Shown here: positions 25,652-34,739 of the stretch, in pieces
Numbering within the stretch: the stretch's first letter is position 1
How the letters are laid out: each line of letters opens with the position of its first letter
NCBI GenBank assembly: GCA_036557705.1
Contig: DATBHB010000016.1
Location: 1-64,000, forward strand
From: VAZQ01 sp036557705
GTDB lineage: Bacteria; Pseudomonadota; Alphaproteobacteria; Rhizobiales; Xanthobacteraceae
DNA: 64,000 nucleotides
Reading direction: 5' to 3'
Position numbers and translations under genes: made by a program
The notes under the pieces: model-generated
The model's database searches: none
Told to the model about the DNA's origin: nothing
Seen by the model: the letters and a program-made list of their open reading frames with translations, nothing else

Positions 25652-26944
25652 ATGGCCAATGTGGTTGTAGTCGGCTCCCAGTGGGGCGACGAGGGCAAGG
25701 GAAAAATTGTCGATTGGCTTTCCGAGCAGGCCGATATCGTGGTCCGCTTTCAGGGCGGCCACAACGCCGGCCACACCCTCGTCATCGATGGAGTCACCTA
25801 CAAGCTCTCGCTGCTGCCTTCGGGAGTCGTGCGTCCGGGCAAGCTCTCGGTGATCGGAAACGGTGTGGTGCTCGATCCGCGCGCATTGATCGAGGAAATC
25901 GAACGCCTCGCGGCACAGGGTGTGACCGTGACTCCGGCTAGCTTGCGAATCGCCGAGAATGCCACGCTGATCCTGCCGCTGCATCAGCAGCTCGACGTTG
26001 TGCGGGAGTCGGCGAGCGCTGCGACGCGCATCGGCACGACGGGGCGCGGAATCGGGCCGGCCTATGAGGACAAGGTCGGCCGCCGTGCCATTCGGGTCAT
26101 GGACCTTGCCGATCTCCCCGATCTCGACGGCAAGGTGGAGCGGCTCCTGTCTCATCATAATGCCTTGCGCCGAGGGCTGGGGCTCGAGCCCATTGCGGCA
26201 AGCGCTGTTCGCGAACAGCTCACCGAGGTCGCGCCGAGAGTACTTCCCTTCATGGACTCGGTCTGGTCGCTGCTTGACCGCAAGCGCCGCGAGGGCAGAC
26301 GCATCCTCTTCGAAGGAGCCCAAGGCGGACTGCTCGATATCGATCACGGGACGTATCCGTACGTGACTTCGTCGAATACCGTGGCGGCCCAGGCGGCGAC
26401 GGGATCGGGGCTGGGCCCGTCCTCGATCGATTACGTGCTCGGCATCTGCAAGGCCTATACGACCAGGGTGGGGGAGGGGCCGTTTCCGACCGAGCAGAAG
26501 AACGATATCGGCCGATTGATCGGCGAACGAGGGCGCGAGTTCGGCACCGTCACCGGCCGGGCGAGGCGCTGCGGGTGGTTCGATGCCGTCCTTGTGCGCC
26601 AGGCAGTGCGCACCAGCGGGATCGACGGTTTGGCGCTCACCAAATTGGACATCCTCGATGGAATGAGCCAGATCAAGGTCTGCATTGCCTACAGATTGAA
26701 CGGGCGCGTAATCGATTATCTTCCGGCCGGCGAGCATGCGCAGGCGCGAGTGGAGCCGGTCTACGAGACGATCGAGGGATGGCAAGCTCCGACTGCGCGT
26801 GCGAGGTCCTGGGCGCAGTTGCCGGCTCAGGCGATCAAATACGTCCGCCGCGTCGAGGAACTGGTCGGCTGCCCAGTCTCGTTGCTGTCGACCAGCCCCG
26901 AGCGCGAGGATACGATACTCATGCACAACCCGTTCGAGAACTAG
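25652..26944 (+). CDS. purA: Adenylosuccinate synthetase
   Basis: A 430-residue GTP-dependent enzyme joining IMP and aspartate in AMP synthesis. The ATG at 25652 gives MANVVVVGSQWGDEGKGK with the P-loop GDEGKGK at residues 12-18; Asp13 and His41 (GGHNAGHT) are the catalytic pair. TTGRGIGPAYEDK, the EGAQGGLLDIDHGTYPYVTSS block and the GTVTGRARRCGWFD segment are all present. The length is normal. Confidence 0.97.
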   Translation: MANVVVVGSQWGDEGKGKIVDWLSEQADIVVRFQGGHNAGHTLVIDGVTYKLSLLPSGVVRPGKLSVIGNGVVLDPRALIEEIERLAAQGVTVTPASLRIAENATLILPLHQQLDVVRESASAATRIGTTGRGIGPAYEDKVGRRAIRVMDLADLPDLDGKVERLLSHHNALRRGLGLEPIAASAVREQLTEVAPRVLPFMDSVWSLLDRKRREGRRILFEGAQGGLLDIDHGTYPYVTSSNTVAAQAATGSGLGPSSIDYVLGICKAYTTRVGEGPFPTEQKNDIGRLIGERGREFGTVTGRARRCGWFDAVLVRQAVRTSGIDGLALTKLDILDGMSQIKVCIAYRLNGRVIDYLPAGEHAQARVEPVYETIEGWQAPTARARSWAQLPAQAIKYVRRVEELVGCPVSLLSTSPEREDTILMHNPFEN

Positions 26945-26978
26945 GGCGCAAAGGGCATGCCGAACGTATAATTCTGCC

Positions 26979-28622
26979 ATGGCCGATTACTACCCGCTCA
27001 TAGCCCGCGCTGTCGCCGGTCTCGAGAAGAACACCGGCGATACGCGTCGTGCCCTCTACGAGCGCGCGCGCGCCGCGCTCGTAGCGCAGTTGCGCAGCGT
27101 GTCGCCGGCCTTGAGCGAATCGGACGTGACGCGCGAGCGACTCGCGCTCGAAGAGGCTGTTCGCAAGGTAGAGGCTGAATCGGTTCGACAGGCCCGACTG
27201 GGATCGCGTTCCGAGCCCAAGGCGAAGGTGAAGCCACCGGAAATGCCGCGCTGGGATGAGCCGCAACCGGCGCCACCCAGAGCCGCAGAGGAGCCGCCCA
27301 GTGCGCTGCCGCGTCGCGCAGGCGCGCTGCCGCGATCTGATAACGTGCAACGTGTCGCATCGCCGCGCAGCGAGAGCGCGTCAGAGCCTATCTCGACAGG
27401 GAGGGAGCGCGAGCAGCCCGACTCCGCGCTCGGTCTCGAAATACCCAGCCTGCCGGCGCCGCCGCCCTTCACGGCTCGACCGCAGCGTCCCCCGCTACGC
27501 GACCGGCCGACCACCGACCGCCAATCCCTGCTCAACTCGGTCAACAGCTTCCGCAACTCGGTCTCGGAGACCGACGAGTTGCGCGAAGCACCAGCCCAAT
27601 CGCCGAAATGGGCTCGTCGCAGCCATCCGGAGGCTACGGCGCCGGCCCGCGATCTCGACCGCCTCGTGCCGCATGCGCTCGATCGCAACAGTTCCGATGA
27701 ACTAATCCAGGATGCGCCCGCCCCGGAAATGCTCGAGCCCTCCCTTGGCATGGAGGAGCCGCGCCCCTTGCCGAACAGGCCGAGGCCGGCGCAGTTCGTT
27801 CGCGAAGAGGCGCCGAGGTCATTCGAGACTCGTGTCCGCCTCATCACGCTCGCTATGGGGCTCCTGATCGTTTCGGCAGTTGGCGGCGTGCTGGGTTGGC
27901 AATGGTCCAATTTGACGGATCTGTATCGCTCATGGCGGGCGCCACCCGTCATGGAAGTCGCCGGTACCGAAACGCCCGCGCCGGCTTCGCGAACGAAGAT
28001 TGCCGATCGGTTTGAACCTGGCGCCACAAACCAGCCGCAGCAGAAAACAACGCTGACGCCGGGCGCTTCGGAAGCTCCGACTGTTGCCCAGCGCGTGGTG
28101 CTCTACGAAGAGGATCCAGCCGATCCGCAGGGCAAGCGCTTCGTCGGTTCGGCAATCTGGCGAACCGAAACAATATCGTCGGGGGCCGGCCAGCCGCCTG
28201 AAGTGGCGATTCGTGCCGATGTCGAGATTCCGGATCGCCAGTTGGCCATGACCTGGTCGCTGCGCCGTAATACCGACCCCACCTTGCCGGCGAGCCACAC
28301 GGTCGAGATTACGTTCAAGCTGCCGAGCGACTTTGCATCGGGCGGAGTATCGAACGTGCCGGGCATCCTGATGAAGGAGGCGGAGCAGGCGCGCGGGGTC
28401 CCGCTTGCCGGCCTCGCGGTCAAGGTGACCAACGGCTTTTTCCTGATCGGGCTCTCATCGGTGGACGCCGACAAGGAGCGCAACATTGCGCTCCTCAAGG
28501 AGAAATCCTGGTTCGACATTCCGGTCGTCTATAATAACAACCGCCGCGCCATTCTGGCGCTCGAAAAGGGCACGCCGGGCGAACGCGTCTTTGCCGAGGC
28601 CTTCGCCGCCTGGCACCAATGA
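26979..28622 (+). CDS. Conserved membrane-anchored hypothetical protein
   Basis: A 547-residue protein starting MADYYPLIARAVAGLEKNTG. The N-terminal 70 residues form a helical, charged module (RRALYERARAALVAQLRS). Residues about 75-355 are a low-complexity Pro/Arg/Ser-rich region. A single membrane segment (LITLAMGLLIVSAVGGVLGW) lies near residue 300, and a C-terminal domain of about 180 residues follows, ending in a compact beta-rich fold (TVEITFKLPSDFASGGVSNV...IPVVYNNNRRAILALEKG). I recall homologues downstream of purA in Hyphomicrobiales, without a known role. Its TGA overlaps the aldehyde dehydrogenase ATG. Confidence 0.75.
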   Translation: MADYYPLIARAVAGLEKNTGDTRRALYERARAALVAQLRSVSPALSESDVTRERLALEEAVRKVEAESVRQARLGSRSEPKAKVKPPEMPRWDEPQPAPPRAAEEPPSALPRRAGALPRSDNVQRVASPRSESASEPISTGREREQPDSALGLEIPSLPAPPPFTARPQRPPLRDRPTTDRQSLLNSVNSFRNSVSETDELREAPAQSPKWARRSHPEATAPARDLDRLVPHALDRNSSDELIQDAPAPEMLEPSLGMEEPRPLPNRPRPAQFVREEAPRSFETRVRLITLAMGLLIVSAVGGVLGWQWSNLTDLYRSWRAPPVMEVAGTETPAPASRTKIADRFEPGATNQPQQKTTLTPGASEAPTVAQRVVLYEEDPADPQGKRFVGSAIWRTETISSGAGQPPEVAIRADVEIPDRQLAMTWSLRRNTDPTLPASHTVEITFKLPSDFASGGVSNVPGILMKEAEQARGVPLAGLAVKVTNGFFLIGLSSVDADKERNIALLKEKSWFDIPVVYNNNRRAILALEKGTPGERVFAEAFAAWHQ

Positions 28623-30055
28623 GTCCCATGTATACGGATCTCGCACTCTATATCGACGGCGATTGGAAGAACGGCAACGGGCGTGACGGCGAGGAGGTCG
28701 TCAATCCTGCGACCGAGAAGCCGCTTGCACACCTGCCGCACGCAAACACAGCCGATCTCGATCTCGCTCTCGACGCCGCCAGACGAGGATTCGATGTCTG
28801 GCGGGCAACGAGTCCCTACGACCGCGCCAAACTGCTGCGCAACACAGCGGCGCTGGTGCGCCTGCGGGCGGATGCGATTGCACGCATCATGACCCAGGAG
28901 CAAGGCAAGGTTCTCGCCGAATCGCGCGCCGAGGTGCTGACAACCGCTGACATCATCGAATGGTTTGCTGAGGAAGGCCGCCGCGCCTATGGGCGCATCA
29001 TACCGGGCCGCGGCAAGGGCGTGCGCCAACTGGTGGTGCAGGAGCCGGTCGGCGTGGTGGCAGCCTTCACGCCGTGGAACTTTCCTACCCTCACGCCCGC
29101 CCGCAAGATAGGTGCTTCGCTTGCCGCGGGCTGCGCAATCATCATCAAGGCATCCGAGGAGACGCCGGGAAGCTGCGTCGAACTCGTGCGGTGCTTTGTC
29201 GAAGCCGGTCTGCCGCCGGGTGTGCTCAATCTGGTCTTCGGCGTCCCGGCAGAAGTCTCCGAGCATCTCCTCGCCTCGGACATCGTGCGCAAGATATCTT
29301 TCACCGGGTCGGTTGCCGTCGGCAAGCATCTCGCCGGCCTTGCCGCCAAGGGGATGAAACGCGCCACCATGGAGCTTGGCGGCCACTCGCCGGTGGTCGT
29401 TTTCGGCGATGCCGATCCGGAGAAGACGGCCGATACGATCGCTGCTTTCAAATATCGCAATGCCGGTCAGGTTTGCATTTCTCCGACGCGGTTCTATGTG
29501 CAGGAGCCGGTCTACAACCGATTCCTGAAACGGTTCACCGAGTACGCCGAGCGCATCAACGTCGGCGATGGTCTCGAGAGCGGAATCACCATGGGCCCTC
29601 TCGCCAATCCTCGCCGCCTCGATGCCATGGAGGCGATCGTGAATGATTCGAAAACTCGCGGCGGCACCATCATGACCGGCGGAAAGCGCCGCGGCAATCA
29701 GGGTTATTTTTTCGAGCCGACCGTGGTTGCGGACTTGCCGGACGATTCCAAGCTGATGACTGAAGAGCCGTTCGGGCCGATTGCTCCCATCGTGCGGTTC
29801 AAGACTTTCGATGAAGTCGTCGCGCGTGCGAATTCGCTGAAGTTCGGGCTCGCCGCCTATGCGTTCACCGGCTCCACGAAAACGGCCAACGTGATCGGCG
29901 ATGCGCTTGAGGCCGGAATGGTCGGCGTCAACAGCGTCGCGATCTCGACTCCCGAGACTCCGTTCGGCGGCGTCAAGGAGTCCGGCTACGGCCACGAAGG
30001 CGGCATCGAGGGGCTGGAAGTCTACACGGTACGGAAATTCATCGCACAGGCGTGA
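28619..30055 (+). CDS. NAD(P)-dependent aldehyde dehydrogenase (succinate-semialdehyde dehydrogenase-like)
   Basis: A 478-residue ALDH superfamily enzyme. It shows FTPWNFPTLTPARKIGASLAAG (NAD-binding), SFTGSVAVGKHL, the catalytic Glu motif MELGGHSPVVVF, the nucleophilic Cys in NAGQVCISPTRFYV, and EEPFGPIAPI. The pattern is closest to the succinate-semialdehyde / glycolaldehyde group, but the substrate is not settled by sequence alone. The ATG at 28619 overlaps the upstream TGA (ATGA); a second in-frame ATG at 28628 is possible. Confidence 0.88.
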   Translation: MSPMYTDLALYIDGDWKNGNGRDGEEVVNPATEKPLAHLPHANTADLDLALDAARRGFDVWRATSPYDRAKLLRNTAALVRLRADAIARIMTQEQGKVLAESRAEVLTTADIIEWFAEEGRRAYGRIIPGRGKGVRQLVVQEPVGVVAAFTPWNFPTLTPARKIGASLAAGCAIIIKASEETPGSCVELVRCFVEAGLPPGVLNLVFGVPAEVSEHLLASDIVRKISFTGSVAVGKHLAGLAAKGMKRATMELGGHSPVVVFGDADPEKTADTIAAFKYRNAGQVCISPTRFYVQEPVYNRFLKRFTEYAERINVGDGLESGITMGPLANPRRLDAMEAIVNDSKTRGGTIMTGGKRRGNQGYFFEPTVVADLPDDSKLMTEEPFGPIAPIVRFKTFDEVVARANSLKFGLAAYAFTGSTKTANVIGDALEAGMVGVNSVAISTPETPFGGVKESGYGHEGGIEGLEVYTVRKFIAQA

Positions 30056-30124
30056 ACCTCATACAGCCGTAGGATGGGTGAAACCGGAGGCACAACGCGC
30101 CGGGCAAGGGCACGGCGTGAGCCT

Positions 30125-30264
30125 GTAGCCCGGATTGGAGCGCGCCCGATCGAGGGCGCGCTCCAATCCGGGGCCAAACGGCGGACACTGCCCCGGATTT
30201 CGCGGCGCCCGCCAAGCTGTCGGAAGATTGATAGAATTTCGGCGCGCCGCTCAATCCGGGCTAC
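30125..30264. repeat. GTAG-type palindromic repeat, family A (copy A4)
   Basis: Left hairpin GTAGCCCGGATTGGAGCGCG with GCGCGCTCCAATCCGGGG, right end GCTCAATCCGGGCTAC. The gap between aldehyde dehydrogenase and the convergent Vgb-like gene (609 bases) holds this copy, copy B4 and a terminator; no gene is seen there. Confidence 0.78.
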
Positions 30265-30446
30265 GCACTTATACAGGCCGGCGGTCACCAGGCGCGGTTA
30301 ATGCGCGCTGCTCATGCACGGACCAAAACCTCGGTTCCTCATCCTCGGCAGCGCATCACAAAGTACACGGGTCAAGTATTATTACAAGTACACGATGCGG
30401 AATTCATCTCGCAGGCGTAGGCAGCATATTTTCGTTAGTCCTGAAG

Positions 30447-30598
30447 GGTGGGCAAAATCGCGTCCGGAGTGTTTCCGCGCGCTGAGCCATAGCCGCGATT
30501 TTGCCCACGCGGTCGGCTTTGAAATTGGGTGCGCGTAAGCAAAATCGTTTGGGCGCGGTTCTATGCTCAATGCCACGTCAGGCGTTTTGCCCATCTAC
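30447..30598. repeat. Degenerate GTAG-type palindromic repeat, family B (copy B4)
   Basis: AAGGGTGGGCAAAATCGCG at the left, an internal GCGATTTTGCCCACGCGG, and a decayed right end GCGTTTTGCCCATCTACG. The left GTAG reads GAAG. It appears to be an old, drifting copy. Confidence 0.6.
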
Positions 30599-30605
30599 GG
30601 TGTCG

Positions 30606-30640
30606 CAAAAATTAAATGGCCGGGATCGCTCCCGGCCATT
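30606..30640 (-). terminator. Intrinsic terminator of the first Vgb-like cytochrome gene
   Basis: Read on the minus strand, a perfect 11-bp stem AATGGCCGGGA / TCCCGGCCATT with a four-base loop is followed by TAATTTTTG, about 25 bases after the stop codon of the gene ending at 30665. Confidence 0.85.
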
Positions 30641-30664
30641 ACTTTGCTTGATCGAGTTTTGCTC

Positions 30665-32341
30665 TTAATCGAGCGGCTCGACCCGGATGATCGCCGAGCC
30701 GTGATTATTCCCGACCCACAGCACCGGGTGCGGGCCGGTCTCTTGTACGAACACGCGGCGGATATTGGTGGTGTGCGGGAGAAGATAATCGACGGTCTGT
30801 TCGGTCTTGGTGTCGAGCCGGGTGACGTGGTCGTTCGACATCGAGCCGGTCCACACTTCCGCGCCGCCTTTGCTCGGCACCACGTCATAAGGATTGCTCC
30901 ACGGAACCGTGAGCGGGTATTCCTTCATCCGCTCGGTCGCCGGATCGAACATGCCGATCGCGTTGCCGGCATATTCGGCGAACCACAACCGGCCCTGATC
31001 GTCGAACCGGCCGCGGCGCGGCCGCGAGCGCTGGATCGGCGTTGTCCAGATCTTGACCTCGCCGGTCTTGGCGTTGCGCATGCCGATATTCGCATTTCCG
31101 AATTCGAGCATGTAAACGTTGTTATCCTTGTCGCTGGGAAGTCCGTAGCCGCTTATCTGCCGGTCGGCGACCTTGGAGATTCCGAGATTCTCCCATTTGC
31201 CGGTCTTGATATCGAGCCGGTAGAGATTGCGGGTGGCCGTATCCGTCATCCAGATCTTGCCATCCACATACATGTGGGTCGGCGTGACCATGTTGGTCTG
31301 GGTGGTGAGGTCGAGCCATTCCTTGTTAAGCGGGTACGTCGTGACCTGTTTGGTCTTGCGGTCGATCTTGGCGGCGCCGCCCTGATAGGACAGCCCGATC
31401 CAGATATTTCCGTCCGGATCGAATTCCAGGTCGAGCGATCCTTTCGGCTGCTCCGGCCGCAACAACGGGAGCGCGTGATCAGTGACCTTGCCGGTCTTTG
31501 GATCGAGCTCGCCGATGAACTGATTTCCGAAATCGCTGTACCAGGCGTGACCGTCGGCATCGACGATCACGTCATGGGGCAGCGCCTCCTTGCGCGGCAG
31601 GTCATATTCCGTGATTAGTACTTTGGTTGCCCTGCCGGTCGGCCGCGGCAGCATCTTGAAGTCGTATTCCGGGCGATCCGGATTGCTCAGATTGACTCTG
31701 GCGAGGAACTCCGATGCGGGCTTCATCATGTCCGGCCGCACCCGCGGGCGCTCGCTGCGCAGCCCGCCCTGCACGATCAACTGCGGCCGGGCCGGTACGC
31801 TCTCGGGCGCATAGCGGCCCATGCGCGTGAAGACCTGCTGGAATTCGTCCGCGGTATGCGGGTTGGTGAAAATGCGCTTGACCGTATGGCAGCCCTGACA
31901 ATCGAGCAGGAACGCGGATTTGAGCCGGTTGTCGCCGGGGGAACTCATCAGCCATTCGGCATTGGAGAGTTGGGCGGTGATGTTCCTGGTCCTGGCGAGC
32001 TTGATGTCAGCGGTCGCGCCCGAGGCTCCGATGTCGACGCTCTTCGGCCCGACCAGATCATAGCCCGCGGCGCGGATCGTGATGGTGTACCTGCCGGGGT
32101 CGAGATTTGCCGCAGCGAAGCTGAAACGGCCCTTGTCGTCGCTGACGACGGTCTTGGCGATGGTCGAGCCTTCCTTCTTGGCGCTCACCAGCACGCCTTC
32201 CATCGAGCCTTCCTCTGTCGAGGAAACCTGGCCGCTGAGAGAAGGCGCGGTTTGCGCCTGGGCGCTGATGGAGAGCCCGGCCGAGAGAAGGATGCCGCCG
32301 AAGCCGACGGTCGTCGCAAGCAACAGAGTCTTTAGTGACAT
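30665..32341 (-). CDS. Exported carboxypeptidase-regulatory / c-haem / Vgb-type propeller protein (paralogue 1)
   Basis: 558 residues. The ATG at 32341 follows GGGAGAA and starts a Sec signal peptide (cleaved near SAQAQ, residue 30). Residues 33-115 form a carboxypeptidase-regulatory-like Ig-type domain (SLSGQVSSTEEGSMEGVLVS, DPGRYTITIRAAGYDLVG). LSNAEWL and one CQGCH haem-c site follow (Cys148, Cys151, His152). From about 230 to the end lies a beta-propeller of the virginiamycin-B-lyase/SMP-30 type with repeated PHDVIVDADGHAWYSD, DPDGNIWIGLSY, DDQGRLWFAEY and VWTGSMSND strands. A periplasmic redox-linked lyase or sensor is inferred; no substrate is known. It ends in VEPLD like its two paralogues. 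Confidence 0.8.
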   Translation of the reverse strand: MSLKTLLLATTVGFGGILLSAGLSISAQAQTAPSLSGQVSSTEEGSMEGVLVSAKKEGSTIAKTVVSDDKGRFSFAAANLDPGRYTITIRAAGYDLVGPKSVDIGASGATADIKLARTRNITAQLSNAEWLMSSPGDNRLKSAFLLDCQGCHTVKRIFTNPHTADEFQQVFTRMGRYAPESVPARPQLIVQGGLRSERPRVRPDMMKPASEFLARVNLSNPDRPEYDFKMLPRPTGRATKVLITEYDLPRKEALPHDVIVDADGHAWYSDFGNQFIGELDPKTGKVTDHALPLLRPEQPKGSLDLEFDPDGNIWIGLSYQGGAAKIDRKTKQVTTYPLNKEWLDLTTQTNMVTPTHMYVDGKIWMTDTATRNLYRLDIKTGKWENLGISKVADRQISGYGLPSDKDNNVYMLEFGNANIGMRNAKTGEVKIWTTPIQRSRPRRGRFDDQGRLWFAEYAGNAIGMFDPATERMKEYPLTVPWSNPYDVVPSKGGAEVWTGSMSNDHVTRLDTKTEQTVDYLLPHTTNIRRVFVQETGPHPVLWVGNNHGSAIIRVEPLD

Positions 32342-32425
32342 GAGTTTCTCCCTATTCTGTAAGCTTGTCGTCATCCCATTGAATCACGTGACAAGTACCG
32401 AGAGTCGCGTGCAGCGAGCGCCACA

Positions 32426-32460
32426 TTCCCCCCATCAGCGCGTAAACGCGCTGACGGGGG
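32426..32460. terminator. GC-rich hairpin between paralogues 1 and 2
   Basis: CCCCCATCAGCGCG, loop TAAA, then CGCGCTGACGGGGG form a strong hairpin about 65 bases past the minus-strand stop at 32524. It has no T-tract on the minus strand; it could stop transcription of paralogue 2 or be a repeat relic. Confidence 0.5.
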
Positions 32461-32523
32461 AGAGGGAGCGCACCGAGTTCGCGGCACGGCTGTGCATCTA
32501 TCACAGACGGAAACATGAGGTTG

Positions 32524-34170
32524 CTAATCCAGCGGCTCGATCCGCACGATCGAGGCGCCGTGATTGCTGCCCACCCAGAGCACCGGGCGGGGCCCGGTCT
32601 CCTGCACGAACACCCGGCGGATGTTCGTGCTCCTGGGCAGGAGATATTCGGTGATCTCTCCGGTCTTGGTGTCGAGACGCGCGACCAGATCGTTGAGCAT
32701 CGAGCCGGTCCAGACTTCCGAGGCGTCCTTGGTCGGCACGACATCGTATGGATCGCCCCACTTGGTCGGGAGCGGATATTCCTTGATTTCGGCGGTCTTG
32801 GGATCGAAGACGCCGATCGCGTTGCCGCCATATTCGGCAAACCACAGCCGGTTTTGCTCGTCGACCCGGCCGCGGCGCGGTTTCGAGCCTTGCGTTGGCG
32901 TTCGGTAGATCGTGACCTTGCCGGTCTTGGCGTCGCGTAGCCCGATGCTGGTGCCGCCGAATTCGAGCTGCCACAGGTTATTCTGTCGGTCGGTCGGCAT
33001 GCCATAGGCGCTGATCTGCCGCCCACCCGGATCCTTGCTTGGTCCCAGGTTCTCATACTGGCCGGTCTTCACATCGAGACGATAGCTATCGTGCGGCTCC
33101 TGGTTGTTGGTCCAGACTTTGCCGTCCACATCGGAGTGTTGCGGCGACACCATCGAGGCCTGAGTGTTGCGGCCCCACCACTCCTTTGGGAATGGATAGG
33201 TGGTGATTTGTTTCGTCTTGCGGTCGATCCTGGCGATTGCCGACTGATACATCATCGATATCCAGAGATTCCCGCTCGGGTCGAGCTCCAGGTCGAGCGT
33301 GCCCTTGGGCTGCTCCTCGCGCACGACCGGCAACGCATAGTCAGTGACCTTTCCGGTCCTGGGATCGAGCTCGCCGACGAAGAGCGAGCCGAAATCGGAA
33401 TACCAGGCGTGACCGTCGGGATCGACGATGACGTCATGGGGCTCCGCGTTTTTGCGGGCCAGATCGTATTCGGTGATGATGACCTTCGTGGAGCGTCCCT
33501 TCGGCCGCGGCAGGGTCTTCAAATCGTATTCCTTGCCATCCGGATTGGAGAGGTTGACGCTGAAAATGTAGTCGGCCGCCGCCTGCGCCCGATTCGCCGC
33601 AACCCGCGGGCGTTCGCTGCGCGCCCCGCCAGTGACCAGGAGTTGGGGTTGTGACGGCACGCTGCCCGGATAATAGCGCCCCATCCGCCGAAAGATCTGC
33701 TGGAATTCCTCGGCCGTGTGCGGATGGGTAAACACCCGCTTAAGCGTGTGGCAGCTCACGCAGCCGGGGAGGAAGGCTTTCTGGTTGTCCGAGCCGGGCG
33801 CGCTCATGAGCCATTCGGCATTGGAAAGCATGCCGGTGATGTTGTGCGCCTTGTCGAGCTTAAGATCGGCGGTCGCTTTGCCGGCTCCGGTGATCTCGAC
33901 CGATTTCTGGCCATCGAGCACGTAGCCGGCCGCCCGGATCGCAACAGCGTAGCGGCCGGGCTCGAGCCGGTCGGCCGGGAAGCTGTATTCGCCTTTGTCG
34001 TTGCTTACCACCGTGGTGTCGATGGTCGAGCCTTCCTTCTTGACGCTGACCAGGACGCCTTCCATGCGGCTTTCCTCGGCGGACGAGACCGTTCCGCTCA
34101 GCGCCTGGGCCGAAGCGCCGGTCGATGCCGCGACCATCGCGCCGACTAGCAGCCAAAGATGTCTGTACAT
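32524..34170 (-). CDS. Exported carboxypeptidase-regulatory / c-haem / Vgb-type propeller protein (paralogue 2)
   Basis: 548 residues. The ATG at 34170 follows GGAGG at a normal distance and opens a signal peptide MYRHLWLLVGAMVAASTGAS. The layout equals that of the gene at 30665: a regulatory-like beta domain (about residues 24-108), LSNAEWLMSAPG, one CVSCH haem site at Cys137/Cys140/His141, an RMGRYYPGSVPSQPQLL linker and a Vgb-type propeller from about residue 220 with PHDVIVDPDGHAWYSDFGS, DPSGNLWISMMYQ and DEQNRLWFAEYGGNAIG. It ends IEPLD. It is more similar to paralogue 3 in the propeller (QASMVSPQHSDVDGKVWTNN is shared) than to paralogue 1. Confidence 0.8.
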   Translation of the reverse strand: MYRHLWLLVGAMVAASTGASAQALSGTVSSAEESRMEGVLVSVKKEGSTIDTTVVSNDKGEYSFPADRLEPGRYAVAIRAAGYVLDGQKSVEITGAGKATADLKLDKAHNITGMLSNAEWLMSAPGSDNQKAFLPGCVSCHTLKRVFTHPHTAEEFQQIFRRMGRYYPGSVPSQPQLLVTGGARSERPRVAANRAQAAADYIFSVNLSNPDGKEYDLKTLPRPKGRSTKVIITEYDLARKNAEPHDVIVDPDGHAWYSDFGSLFVGELDPRTGKVTDYALPVVREEQPKGTLDLELDPSGNLWISMMYQSAIARIDRKTKQITTYPFPKEWWGRNTQASMVSPQHSDVDGKVWTNNQEPHDSYRLDVKTGQYENLGPSKDPGGRQISAYGMPTDRQNNLWQLEFGGTSIGLRDAKTGKVTIYRTPTQGSKPRRGRVDEQNRLWFAEYGGNAIGVFDPKTAEIKEYPLPTKWGDPYDVVPTKDASEVWTGSMLNDLVARLDTKTGEITEYLLPRSTNIRRVFVQETGPRPVLWVGSNHGASIVRIEPLD

Positions 34171-34234
34171 CGTTTCCTCCGACTTTCTTTGCACCGTTAT
34201 CGCACGTCGCCGGTTCCGGCGCTATGGCAACTTT

Positions 34235-34399
34235 GTAGCCCGGATTGCACGACCGCATTTACGGTCGCGCCGCAACCGGAGCTTTGCAAGGCGGTCGTGC
34301 CATCCGGGGGCTGCCTCACCCGTGGTTACCCCCGATTTCGCGGCGCGCAACGTTTTCACCGACTGCAAGCACGTGCGGGCGCCGCTCAATGTGGGCTAC
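34235..34399. repeat. GTAG-type palindromic repeat, family A (copy A5)
   Basis: Left end GTAGCCCGGATTGCACGACC pairs with an inner GGTCGTGCCATCCGGGGG; the right end has drifted to GCTCAATGTGGGCTAC. It abuts the hydrolase remnant at 34403. Confidence 0.7.
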
Positions 34400-34402
34400 G
34401 AT

Positions 34403-34540
34403 TTATGCCGTGAAGAATTTCAAGAAGTGATCGTAGACGCCGTCGGGGGCTTCCACTTGGAGGGCATGGCCGGTCGGGAGCGGCTGCGCATCGACGAGAT
34501 TGCTCGCGAACTGGCGCCAGACGGTGGGCGTGCCGTGCTC
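34403..34540 (-). pseudogene. C-terminal remnant of an alpha/beta hydrolase (haloacetate-dehalogenase-like)
   Basis: A 45-codon stretch ending in TAA reads ...PTVWRQFASNLVDAQPLPTG, then HALQVEAPDGVYDHFLKFF, which matches the C-terminal helix-His-helix of alpha/beta hydrolases (V/LWR..A..V.G..LPCGH...EEAP.....L..FF), including the catalytic His in TGHALQVEAP. The frame stays open for about 20 more codons upstream (in the gene sense) but loses resemblance, and no start or nucleophile elbow is present. It lies between copy A5 and a Bug gene, so the parent gene was probably lost during rearrangement. Confidence 0.45.
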
Positions 34541-34739
34541 ACGCGTCGGCGAGGGCGCTACTATCCACTCTACGAAACTCTTCTGACGGAGTAAATCTTG
34601 CCATTGATGCTTTCTCGCCGCCTGCGCGGCGGTCGGCCGCAGCCGCTGACATGGTATTCCTATTTAGAATGACGTGGCGTAGCTTCGCTTCAAGCTGCCT
34701 CACGGATGTGTCGTTATAGCTTGATACGATAGAACGCCC

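Noticed and set aside
30665..34170. Streptogramin (virginiamycin B) resistance genes
   Set aside because: The propeller fold is Vgb-like, but the extra haem and beta domains, and the presence of several copies, argue against a resistance function; similarity of fold alone does not support it.
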